Shown here: positions 7,543-13,861 of the stretch, one piece after another
How the letters are laid out: every line of letters begins with the position of its first letter
Position numbering within the stretch: position 1 is the first letter of the stretch
NCBI GenBank assembly: GCA_031284065.1
Contig: JAITAP010000176.1
Coordinates: forward strand, 1 to 13,865
DNA: 13,865 nucleotides
Direction: 5' to 3'
From: Prevotellaceae bacterium
GTDB taxonomy: Bacteria > Bacteroidota > Bacteroidia > Bacteroidales > UBA932
Translations under genes and position numbers: made by a program
Notes under the pieces: model-generated
Told to the model about the DNA's origin: nothing
Database searches by the model: none
Seen by the model: the letters and a program-made list of their open reading frames with translations, nothing else

Positions 7543-10383
7543 TCAGAACGTAAACGTTAGCGACACGTTGGGCGTTATCGTCAGGTAGTTGATGTTGCTC
7601 TCCAAAATGGTGTTGTCAATCACCTCAAACTGCTTTGCGCTGACGTTTTTCCTGTTCAGCGCGTTGAATAGCGACAGCCCGACGGCGTTGGGCTTCCCCT
7701 TTGTCCCGAATATGTTGAAGCGGTATGTTGCGGCAAAGTCCAGCCGGATGTAGTCGGGCAGGCGAAAGGTGTTCTTGTCGCTCACCGCGTAGAAGCTCAT
7801 TTTGCTGCCGTCGGCGTTGGCTACCTGATACGCGCCCAGCGGCGCGGTGTAGGGTCGCCCCGTAGCGTAGATGAGCGTGGCGGAGAGGTCAAAGTCGCCC
7901 AGCTTGTATATCCCCACCGCCTTTAGCTCGTGCGTTACGTCGTGGTAGGCGTACAGGTACTTTTCGGACTGCTCGGGGAAGCGGTTTTTGACCTGCGCCA
8001 GCGTGTAGCTGACCCACCCGCTGAAGTCGCCCGCCTTTTTCTGCGCCAACAGCTCCAGCCCAATGGCGTAGCCGTTGCCCGTGTAAAACTGCTCCCTGAC
8101 CTCTCCGGCGGAAACGCCCGCGCCGGACGGCATCCCAAAGCCGCCGCCGGGTCTTCGCGCGTTGTTCTCAAAGCGGAGCGTGTACTCCGAAATGTTTTCG
8201 TTGAGCTTGTAGTAGCCCTCCGCGCTAAAGAGGTAGTTGGGCAGGTCGTAGTTTACGCCGAGGTTGAAGTGCGTGGAGCTGCTCACGGGGATTTCCGCCC
8301 CGTCGGAGAGTATCCAGAAGTCGGTGTTGCCCGACATTACGTCCTCGCGCACCACGCGGTTGGCAAACTGGTAGTAAATTCCGGTGGCGGCGTTGAGCGT
8401 AACGTGTTCGCCTGCCCGGCAGCTCGCCGACAGGCGCGGCTCTGTGTACACCCTGCGCGTGGGCTGAAAGTAGGTGAACCTTACGCCGGGAACCACCACC
8501 AGCTTGCTCTGCGCCAGCCGCAGCTTATCCTGCACGTAAACTCCCGTAACGAGGGCATTGCCGGCCTTGTCGAGCAGCTTGGCCGTGTCTGCCTGCGCGT
8601 AGCTGTACCCAATGTTGTAGTACGTTCCGTACCACCCCGCCTCCAGCGCCTGCACGTCGCTGAGCGAATAGCGCCAATCGCTCTTGAGGCTGTAGTCCAT
8701 CAGGTTGTTTTCCTCAAGGTTGCCCGACTTTTGGGTGGTGGTGGTATCGTTCCTGACCATTGTGGTGGCGCGGGTTTGGTCGCGCGTGCTGTAAAAGTTG
8801 GAGAAGCTTAGCAGGGCGTTGGAGGTCAACTTTCCGCCCCACTTCCGCGCCCAACGAAAGCTCGCGCCGGTGTTGCCGTAGCGCTCGTAGTCGGCGTTGT
8901 CCATCGAAACGGAGAACGTTCCGCTGCCGCCGCCCATGCCGCCCCTGCCGCCGCCCGGAAAGCTGAACTGCGGCGTGTTGTCCACGTAGTCCGTACCGTT
9001 GAAGATGCTGAGCGAAAGAATGTCCTTTTTTGACGGGTAGTAGGTCAGCTTGCCGTTGAGGTCGTAGAAGTACGATTCCGGCGTTTCGGCTTCTGCGCTC
9101 GTGCCGCCCATTCCGCCGCGCCCTCCTGCGGGGGCTGAGGGACGCTGCACGGCCTCGCCGACGGCGGGGCTGTTGCTCTGCCCGCCTATCTTGCCGTAAA
9201 GGTAGCCCTGATACGAGCGGCGAAAGGCAAACAGGGAGGTGAACTTGTCCCGTATGGGAAATTCGGCGTAGGCGTTTACGCTAAGGAGGTTGGCCTCGCC
9301 GCCAACGGTGATTTTCTTTGCGTTGCCGTCTTTGGCGGTGATTTCGGTAACGCTCGACAAGCGTCCGCCGTACTTCGCCTCAAAGCCGCCCTTGTAGAGC
9401 TGCACATCCTTTACGGCGTTTGAGTTAAAAGCGCTGTAAAAGCCGTGCAGGTGGTCAACGTAGTAGATGGTAAATCCGTCGTAGAGAATCAGGTTTTGGT
9501 CCGGCGTTCCGCCGCGCACGTACATTCCCGAGCTGCTTTCGTTGGCGGCGCTCACGCCCGGCATCAGCTGAAAGCCGCGCATAACGTCCTTTTCCCCCAC
9601 GTTGGGCAGCGCCTTGAGCGCAATGGGCGACATCTTCATCTTGTGCTCTCCGGTGGACTGCTGCAACGCCTTGTCGTCCTTGCGCCCGGTGATGAAAACT
9701 TCGGCAATGGTGAGCGGCTGCGGCTCCAGCGATACGCTCAGCGGAGGGTTGTCCGGCGAAGGGTCGAGCGGTATGTACAGCGTTTGGTAGCCGAGATACT
9801 GCACCACCACCGTAGCCGTGTCGGTGGGCACCTGCTCCAGAATGAAGTACCCGTTAGCGTCCGACGAAGCGCCCTTGGGCGTTCCCACCACCCCAACGGT
9901 GGCGTAGGGTATCCGCTCGCCCGTGTTAACGTCGGTAATTTCGCCGGTAATCGTAAACCTCCGCTTGACGGGCGTTGCTGCCGCGCGACGGCTTGCAGCG
10001 ACGCGCTCGGTCTGCTGTACGGCTACGGCGGTTTGCCTCCCGCGCAGCTCCTCCAGATGCTCCTTGCTGCGGGCAATGTAAATGTAGCCGTCATCGCCTA
10101 TCAGGGTCTCCATGCCCCACGCGCTGCGAAACATTTTCAACATTCCGCTGATGGTTTTCTCCTCCTCCGGATTTACGGACGTGCTGTACTTCGACAGGTG
10201 CTCTTTGTCGTACACAAAGCGGATATTCTTGTCCTTGCCCATCTTTGCGATAATCTCATCGAGCGTGCCGCGATAGTCCTTGCCTATCCTGAGCGAGCCG
10301 ACCGCCTGCGCGTGCAGCGCTGCCGGCAGCAGAAAAAAAGCAGCCGCAAGCAGCATCCGTCCCGAACATTTTAGCGTAGCCAT
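7543..10383 (-). CDS. TonB-dependent receptor (STN, carboxypeptidase-like, plug, barrel)
   Basis: A 946-residue outer-membrane receptor for energised uptake, probably partnered by the DUF4249 lipoprotein. The signal peptide ends near A25 (AALHA). An STN domain (about 33-110) and a carboxypeptidase regulatory-like domain (about 141-220, RRFTITGEITDVNTGERIPY) follow. The plug (about 225-350) contains VRGGTPDQNLILYDGFTIYY and KGGFEAKYGGRLSSV. A 22-strand-type barrel runs to the terminal LTFTF. Glycine/Met-rich inserts occur at 419-427, 477-487 and 744-756, within predicted loops. STN domains usually pass a signal to an anti-sigma factor, but none is encoded in the window. The start at 10383 is supported by a hydrophobic signal sequence, an A-rich leader and a promoter box 31 bp upstream. 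The ligand cannot be read from sequence. Confidence 0.95.
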   Translation of the reverse strand: MATLKCSGRMLLAAAFFLLPAALHAQAVGSLRIGKDYRGTLDEIIAKMGKDKNIRFVYDKEHLSKYSTSVNPEEEKTISGMLKMFRSAWGMETLIGDDGYIYIARSKEHLEELRGRQTAVAVQQTERVAASRRAAATPVKRRFTITGEITDVNTGERIPYATVGVVGTPKGASSDANGYFILEQVPTDTATVVVQYLGYQTLYIPLDPSPDNPPLSVSLEPQPLTIAEVFITGRKDDKALQQSTGEHKMKMSPIALKALPNVGEKDVMRGFQLMPGVSAANESSSGMYVRGGTPDQNLILYDGFTIYYVDHLHGFYSAFNSNAVKDVQLYKGGFEAKYGGRLSSVTEITAKDGNAKKITVGGEANLLSVNAYAEFPIRDKFTSLFAFRRSYQGYLYGKIGGQSNSPAVGEAVQRPSAPAGGRGGMGGTSAEAETPESYFYDLNGKLTYYPSKKDILSLSIFNGTDYVDNTPQFSFPGGGRGGMGGGSGTFSVSMDNADYERYGNTGASFRWARKWGGKLTSNALLSFSNFYSTRDQTRATTMVRNDTTTTQKSGNLEENNLMDYSLKSDWRYSLSDVQALEAGWYGTYYNIGYSYAQADTAKLLDKAGNALVTGVYVQDKLRLAQSKLVVVPGVRFTYFQPTRRVYTEPRLSASCRAGEHVTLNAATGIYYQFANRVVREDVMSGNTDFWILSDGAEIPVSSSTHFNLGVNYDLPNYLFSAEGYYKLNENISEYTLRFENNARRPGGGFGMPSGAGVSAGEVREQFYTGNGYAIGLELLAQKKAGDFSGWVSYTLAQVKNRFPEQSEKYLYAYHDVTHELKAVGIYKLGDFDLSATLIYATGRPYTAPLGAYQVANADGSKMSFYAVSDKNTFRLPDYIRLDFAATYRFNIFGTKGKPNAVGLSLFNALNRKNVSAKQFEVIDNTILESNINYLTITPNVSLTFTF

Positions 10384-10413
10384 AGCCTTTTATTTTTTTG
10401 CTAATGTTGCCCG

Positions 10414-10421
10414 CAAAAGTA
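10414..10421 (-). promoter_or_regulatory. Bacteroidetes -7 promoter box for the TonB receptor gene
   Basis: The minus strand reads TACTTTTG, a full match to TAnnTTTG. Transcription would start near 10408 and give a leader of about 25 nt containing an A-rich run just before the ATG at 10383. No good TTTG -33 element lies at the expected distance, so activation may need another factor. Confidence 0.6.
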
Positions 10422-10577
10422 CGCCGACAGCGCGTCGCTCCCTTCCTGCAATGGACAGAGAGGCGCGACAGCTCTACCAAAAGCCGGATTTTACCGACGA
10501 AAGGTTGTTTTGCTTGTCGGACAAGTTGAGGCGGAAAGGAGGTTTTACGCCGCCGCTACCGGATTGTACCACGACCA

Positions 10578-11978
10578 TTACTTCTCAAACAAATCGTCCA
10601 TAGTAACCTCCGACTGAATATCACCCCAATACGCGTTGTGAGAAACGCCATAAGTGGTAATTAGCGTCAAGTGAACAGACTTACTCGTCCTTGTTTCCTG
10701 CGTGAAAGCGGCGCGCTTATTCCGCAAATTTTCATCATACTTTTTATCAATCACAAATGGCGCTTTGGCGAATTTCATTTCGCAAAGATTAATCACCTTG
10801 TCGTTTCTGTCTATCAGCAAATCAATCTGGGCATTTCTACTGCTCCATGAGGCCGTGCTCGTAAGCACGCCCGAAACACCCAGCTTCTGCCGGATTTGCG
10901 GCAAGTGCGCCAAGCAAACTTGCTCAAAAGCGTACCCCGACCACGCGCGATGACGCGCATTTTCGATAAAATTTGTCCAGTAGTGCTCGTCGTTAAGCGA
11001 ATTATTTTTCATGAAGTTGAAGTAGAAAAGCGTGAAAAAATCGCACAGCTGAAACAAGCTCTGCCGCTCCTTTTTCCCAAACGCCCTGTAGCAGCGAATA
11101 AAGCCACACAGCTCCAGCTCTTCGAGCGTTTGAGTCAATCCGCCCCCATCCGGCAGTTTTGCATTTTTTATTATTTCATCGCGCGTCAACCCCTTCGCCT
11201 TTTTGCTCAAAACGCCCACAATTTTCACATGCCTTTCGTGGTTTCTGAACAGCGAAGCATACAAATTTCCAAATTCATTGGTGAGCTTTCCCTTTTCAGC
11301 AAAACAGAGATTATCAATATTCTGCGCCATGCTGAGCCGCTTTTGCATCAGCGAAAGGTAGTAAGGAATACCGCCGAAAATCATATAATTTTCCACTATC
11401 TGATGGCGGTTCAGCGCAATACTGTTTGCCTGAAAATACTCCTCACATTCGGCAAGAGTAAACGGTTTCAGGTAAATTTGCTGCGTAACGCGGTTATGCA
11501 ATCCAGCATGATTTCGCAGCAGCTTGTTCGTCATCCATGATGTGGCAGAGCCGCACACGATCAGCAAAATATCCTTTTGCGCCGAAGCCCATGAGTTCCA
11601 AAAAAATTCCAGCGCTTGAATAAAGCCCGAGCGCGGCGTATCCATCCATGGCATTTCGTCAATAAATACGATTTTCTTACCCTTCTGCTTGACATTTGCA
11701 AGCAGGTGAATAAGCTGCTCGAACGATTCGAACCATGTAGAGACCTCCGGGTACGGCATTTTTCCATACTTGTGCAGCGATGAGTTGAAGTTACGCAGCT
11801 GCAAGTGCATTTCCGTGTTTGCCATTCCTGTGTGGTAAAAGGCAAACCGGTTATTGAAGTATTCTCGCACCAAAAAGGTTTTCCCCACCCTGCGGCGACC
11901 GAAAACAATAGCAAATTCAGACCGTTTTGACTCCACAAACCGCTGAAAATCTTCCTGTTCTTTCTTTCTTCCAATCAT
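10578..11978 (-). CDS. AAA ATPase of the ATPase_2/DUF234 type with PD-(D/E)xK-like tail
   Basis: A 466-residue protein. The Walker A motif GRRRVGKT (27-34), Walker B IVFIDE (103-108; D107, E108) and sensor-like CGSATSWM (142-149) define an archaeal-type ATPase_2 module. A helix-turn-helix-like region follows (about 245-300, GLTRDEIIKNAKLPDGGGLTQTL). The C-terminal domain carries a nuclease-like signature: Glu352, D386 in QIDLLID, and E400-x-K402 in CEMKF. This is the DUF234/DUF4143-like arrangement of a large and poorly understood family, sometimes suspected to act in defence or in mobile-element biology. All key residues seem intact, so the gene is probably functional. It stands alone, 194 bp before the TonB receptor gene, and is preceded by a striking palindromic operator-like array, suggesting tight regulation. 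Confidence 0.88.
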   Translation of the reverse strand: MIGRKKEQEDFQRFVESKRSEFAIVFGRRRVGKTFLVREYFNNRFAFYHTGMANTEMHLQLRNFNSSLHKYGKMPYPEVSTWFESFEQLIHLLANVKQKGKKIVFIDEMPWMDTPRSGFIQALEFFWNSWASAQKDILLIVCGSATSWMTNKLLRNHAGLHNRVTQQIYLKPFTLAECEEYFQANSIALNRHQIVENYMIFGGIPYYLSLMQKRLSMAQNIDNLCFAEKGKLTNEFGNLYASLFRNHERHVKIVGVLSKKAKGLTRDEIIKNAKLPDGGGLTQTLEELELCGFIRCYRAFGKKERQSLFQLCDFFTLFYFNFMKNNSLNDEHYWTNFIENARHRAWSGYAFEQVCLAHLPQIRQKLGVSGVLTSTASWSSRNAQIDLLIDRNDKVINLCEMKFAKAPFVIDKKYDENLRNKRAAFTQETRTSKSVHLTLITTYGVSHNAYWGDIQSEVTMDDLFEK

Positions 11979-12012
11979 TTTTTCGAAATTAAAATTTGGC
12001 TATAATCCGCTG

Positions 12013-12043
12013 TAAAGGTAATAAAAAATATAGTTACAGCCAA
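12013..12043 (-). promoter_or_regulatory. Candidate promoter of the ATPase gene
   Basis: The minus strand has TTGG (12040-12043) and TACCTTTA (12013-12020), with 20 bp between TTG and the -7 box. This fits Bacteroidetes spacing, with one deviation from TAnnTTTG. Both elements overlap copies of the operator-like motif, as expected if binding there blocks transcription. The leader would be about 28 nt. Confidence 0.45.
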
Positions 12044-12071
12044 GTATAATTCATTATACTTGGCTGTAACT
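12032..12071. repeat. Perfect palindrome with 19-bp arms
   Basis: The arms AGTTACAGCCAAGTATAAT (12032-12050) and ATTATACTTGGCTGTAACT (12053-12071) are perfect inverted copies with a 2-bp centre (TC). On the plus strand it is followed by CG and eight T, which resembles an intrinsic terminator. However, no plus-strand gene lies upstream, so its role as the centre of the operator-like array is favoured. Confidence 0.85.
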
Positions 12072-12379
12072 CGTTTTTTTTACTAGTTACAGCGAAGTTT
12101 ACGGAAAGGATGCTTTGCTTACGCGGCATATAAAGGCTAATAAATATTTTCAATTTGGCGCTTTGAAACAGCTGAAAATAATTGACAGTAAGCTATTTGC
12201 AATTAACTTATACTTTGCGCGGCGTAAGCTTTTGAGTTGGCTGCGCCGAGTTTTGCGCCAATTCCCCGTAGCGGAGAAAACAGCCAAACCCGCAGGGAAG
12301 CCTCACCACTTGCAGCTGTAATTTCAACTAACAAATGCAACTTTAAAGTAAGAAAAAACGTTCATCGAGGGCGGCGAGC

Positions 12380-12431
12380 GCATAGTTCCAAGCTACCACA
12401 AAATTTCAAAGAATGAAAGCAAATCACAACT
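12380..12431 (+). repeat. 52-bp direct repeat, copy 1
   Basis: This is identical to 13479-13530 except at one base (12420 C against 13519 T). The sequence starts GCATAGTTCCAAGCTACCAC. The two copies bound the cassette containing the toxin-like and the convergent genes. In the toxin frame the repeat contains a TGA at 12414-12416, after which the frame is open into the toxin-like gene. Confidence 0.85.
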
Positions 12432-12482
12432 ACGAATATATCCCAAGCTAAAGCAGTAGACTATGAAAAGTACGGATACTTG

Positions 12483-12959
12483 ATGGATAAAGACATTTTG
12501 AAAAGTTATATCAATGGGACAGGCGCATCTTGCTATGGTGAGATGCAAGTACGGTTTAAAAAAGATAAGGTTGTCGCAACTTTTACAATGGAAGATTCAC
12601 TCAATAGTCATCTTATAGCATCCTTGACAACAGACCCCAAGTTCTCAAGTTTTGGGAGTGAGGACAAACTTTTCAAAGAAATCTCTAAAGGAAATGCAAT
12701 ACAAAAGGCCAGTGCGGTTGATTTTACGAAAAAATATGCAAGTGTGTATATTGAATTGCAGTATCACGGGAAATTGGGAGTTGATGCTATTGAGTCAATA
12801 TTCATACCGGCAAACAATCTCCATCTCGTGGATATGAAAGTTCTCAATAAATTCATGGGTAAATTCAAAGTTTACACGGAAAAAAATGAAAAACTAAAAG
12901 AAGTATTGCTAACGGATGAAAACGGAAAACTAAAAATACTACTAAAGGAAATACTTTGA
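12483..12959 (+). CDS. Putative ADP-ribosyltransferase/DUF3626-like toxin domain, probably 5'-truncated
   Basis: A 158-residue protein from the ATG at 12483; a TTG precedes it at 12480. The frame stays open back to a TGA at 12414-12416. The residues just before the ATG (AKAVDYEKYGYL) look like genuine protein, so the recognisable domain begins before any normal start codon. The order YGEMQVRFKKDK, ATFTMEDSL and ASVYIELQYHG...IESIFIP resembles, from memory, ADP-ribosyltransferase-type polymorphic-toxin tips of the DUF3626 kind. In that reading R24, T35 and E91 (counted from the ATG) would be candidate active-site residues. There is no signal peptide or delivery domain. The gene is AT-rich compared with the genes left of 12,000 and converges with the next gene, overlapping it by 18 bp. 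It may be an orphan toxin tip or a remnant; the function call is tentative. Confidence 0.55.
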   Translation: MDKDILKSYINGTGASCYGEMQVRFKKDKVVATFTMEDSLNSHLIASLTTDPKFSSFGSEDKLFKEISKGNAIQKASAVDFTKKYASVYIELQYHGKLGVDAIESIFIPANNLHLVDMKVLNKFMGKFKVYTEKNEKLKEVLLTDENGKLKILLKEIL

Positions 12960-13340
12960 CAATTCAGGGTCGGCAAGCGTTCTTTTTATTTGCTCATCAA
13001 TATTCCAATATTCCTTACCTTTTTCTTTGGACAGTTCCTTTTGGGAAAAGTACTCATGGATTAGGTCATAATTTTCCTTGATTTTGTTTTCCCTGATTAT
13101 ATCCAAAGCCTCGAGGTATAATTTGCGTACATTTTCATTACCTTTGGGGTAAACGCACCCACGACACCATCTTAATGCTCCCACATTGAAATGTGATGGC
13201 TTGACACGTGGATTAAAATCGGGATGTTGAGCATATCCATAAAATAATTCTTCATCTTCCAACAGGTATATCAACGTTCCATTATCGTTGTTGTGCATAG
13301 GATTCCAACCTATCGCCAATAGTTTAGGGTGTTTTTCCAT
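12942..13340 (-). CDS. Unknown 132-residue protein, convergent with the toxin-like gene
   Basis: A 132-residue soluble protein without signal peptide or membrane segment. The N-terminal half has short hydrophobic strands (LLAIGWNP, TLIYLLED, LFYGYAQ) and a WCRGCVYP motif (58-65) with a C-x-x-C pair. The C-terminal half is charged and helical (about 70-128). I do not recognise a family. Its 3' end overlaps the toxin-like gene by 18 bp on the opposite strand, and both lie inside the 52-bp direct repeats, so an immunity-type relation is possible. Immunity genes usually follow their toxin on the same strand, which argues against it. A good -7 box lies 20 bp upstream of the start codon. Confidence 0.65.
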   Translation of the reverse strand: MEKHPKLLAIGWNPMHNNDNGTLIYLLEDEELFYGYAQHPDFNPRVKPSHFNVGALRWCRGCVYPKGNENVRKLYLEALDIIRENKIKENYDLIHEYFSQKELSKEKGKEYWNIDEQIKRTLADPELSKYFL

Positions 13341-13359
13341 GTCTCAAAGTATAATTATG

Positions 13360-13367
13360 CAAAGTTA
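13360..13367 (-). promoter_or_regulatory. Bacteroidetes -7 promoter box for the 132-residue protein
   Basis: The minus strand reads TAACTTTG, a full match to TAnnTTTG, 20 bp before the ATG at 13340. Transcription would begin near 13353 and give a very short leader. No clear -33 TTTG is seen. Confidence 0.5.
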
Positions 13368-13379
13368 CGAAAATAATCC

Positions 13380-13478
13380 TCATTCATTCACCTCCCATGC
13401 CCGCGAAAATTCTTTGTCTGCAAACAAAGAGGCAATGCCGGTGAGCTGCTTCAGTCGCAAGATTTCGTCCATATCCAT
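13380..13478 (-). CDS. Small 32-residue ORF beginning at the 52-bp repeat
   Basis: The predicted peptide starts MDMDEILRLKQLTG and ends AWEVNE. Its ATG (13476-13478) directly adjoins the right-hand 52-bp repeat. The same frame is open upstream through the entire repeat to a TAG near 13540. The sequence has an amphipathic helical look. It may be the tail of a larger gene cut by the repeat, a small genuine gene, or chance. It stops 39 bp before the 132-residue protein's start codon. Confidence 0.35.
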   Translation of the reverse strand: MDMDEILRLKQLTGIASLFADKEFSRAWEVNE

Positions 13479-13530
13479 GCATAGTTCCAAGCTACCACAA
13501 AATTTCAAAGAATGAAAGTAAATCACAACT
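13479..13530 (+). repeat. 52-bp direct repeat, copy 2
   Basis: This is the same sequence as 12380-12431 with one mismatch, in the same orientation, 1,099 bp away. The match stops abruptly on both sides. Unlike copy 1, it is not followed by an open frame on the plus strand. Confidence 0.85.
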
Positions 13531-13559
13531 GTTAGGCTCTAATTGGTACGGGTACATAA

Positions 13560-13598
13560 AATTTTCAAATGAGAAAACAAGAAAAATATTTGAAAATT
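13560..13598 (-). terminator. AT-rich stem-loop after the right-edge gene
   Basis: AATTTTCAAAT (13560-13570) pairs perfectly with ATTTGAAAATT (13588-13598) around a 17-nt loop. It lies just beyond the stop codon of the gene ending at 13605. The stem is AT-only apart from one G-C pair and lacks a strong T-run, so terminator function is uncertain. Confidence 0.35.
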
Positions 13599-13604
13599 AC
13601 ATTG

Positions 13605-13829
13605 CTAAATAAACCAATGTTTGGGCACAAAATCATCTTTTGATGGGTTGAAAACAGGCTCTAAATTTTTATTGTATTCCTCCCTTGTTAGCCCCATTTC
13701 CTTTAGCGCAGCCTCCACATCGCCGCCCTTATCTACTGTGGCGGCAACGTGCATAACCCGCAAATCCATTGCTTCCTGCTCATCCTTGCAAAAATCAAGG
13801 TGCATCATCGTTGTCAATTCTTCTTTCAT
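13605..13829 (-). CDS. Unknown 74-residue small protein
   Basis: The start at 13829 (MKEELTTMMHLDFCKDEQEA) is preferred. An in-frame TTG at 13856 would fall inside the -7 promoter box, so it cannot be the start if that promoter is used. The protein is acidic and mainly helical, with a segment (GGDVEAALKEMGLTREEYNKNL, about 37-58) that looks like a short helix-turn-helix or three-helix unit, then a loop ending in KHWFI. No signal peptide or membrane segment is present. I do not recognise a family. Size and placement would suit a regulator or antitoxin-like gene, but no partner is visible in the window. Confidence 0.7.
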   Translation of the reverse strand: MKEELTTMMHLDFCKDEQEAMDLRVMHVAATVDKGGDVEAALKEMGLTREEYNKNLEPVFNPSKDDFVPKHWFI

Positions 13830-13853
13830 GTTGTTTTGTTTTTTTTGTTTGCA

Positions 13854-13861
13854 CAAAAGTA
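13854..13861 (-). promoter_or_regulatory. Bacteroidetes -7 promoter box for the right-edge gene
   Basis: The minus strand reads TACTTTTG, a full match to TAnnTTTG, 24 bp before the ATG at 13829. The leader is very A-rich, which is typical for translation initiation in this phylum. The -33 region lies outside the window. Confidence 0.6.

Larger units (their letters stand above)
12001..12101. promoter_or_regulatory. Four-copy symmetric operator-like array
   Basis: A motif close to GTTACAGCSAAGTWTA occurs four times: minus at 12001-12016 (degenerate), plus at 12033-12048, minus at 12055-12070 and plus at 12086-12101. Centres are 32, 22 and 31 bp apart, close to three, two and three helical turns, so all copies would face the same side of DNA. 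The array is nearly mirror-symmetric about 12051/12052 and lies directly upstream of the ATPase start at 11978. A multi-dimer repressor site is the simplest reading. Confidence 0.6.
11979..12379. other. Intergenic region upstream of the ATPase gene
   Basis: About 400 bp without a credible gene; a 68-codon plus-strand frame at 12115-12321 begins with TTG and resembles no protein. The left part (12001-12101) is the four-copy motif array. Further right, a 7-bp inverted pair TTGGCTG (12237-12243) and CAGCCAA (12281-12287) encloses GC-rich sequence. A possible fifth GCTGTAA core lies at 12315-12321. Confidence 0.45.

Noticed and set aside
7930..8811. Plus-strand open frame of 293 codons
   Set aside because: It is the antisense shadow of the TonB receptor barrel; there is no promoter or domain.
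9445..10374. Plus-strand open frame of 309 codons
   Set aside because: It is antisense to the N-terminal half of the TonB receptor. The composition is biased and it lacks protein features.
10896..11540. Plus-strand open frame of 214 codons
   Set aside because: It is antisense to the ATPase gene, whose Walker and nuclease motifs are intact on the minus strand.
12032..12082. Palindrome plus T-run as a plus-strand intrinsic terminator
   Set aside because: No plus-strand gene lies upstream, and two further phased motif copies flank the palindrome, so an operator-like role fits better.
12115..12321. Plus-strand 68-codon frame
   Set aside because: It starts with TTG, has no recognisable features, and lies in a structured intergenic region.
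12380..13530. Composite transposon or insertion sequence
   Set aside because: The flanking repeats are direct and have no inverted terminal ends, and no transposase or integrase is encoded between or beside them.
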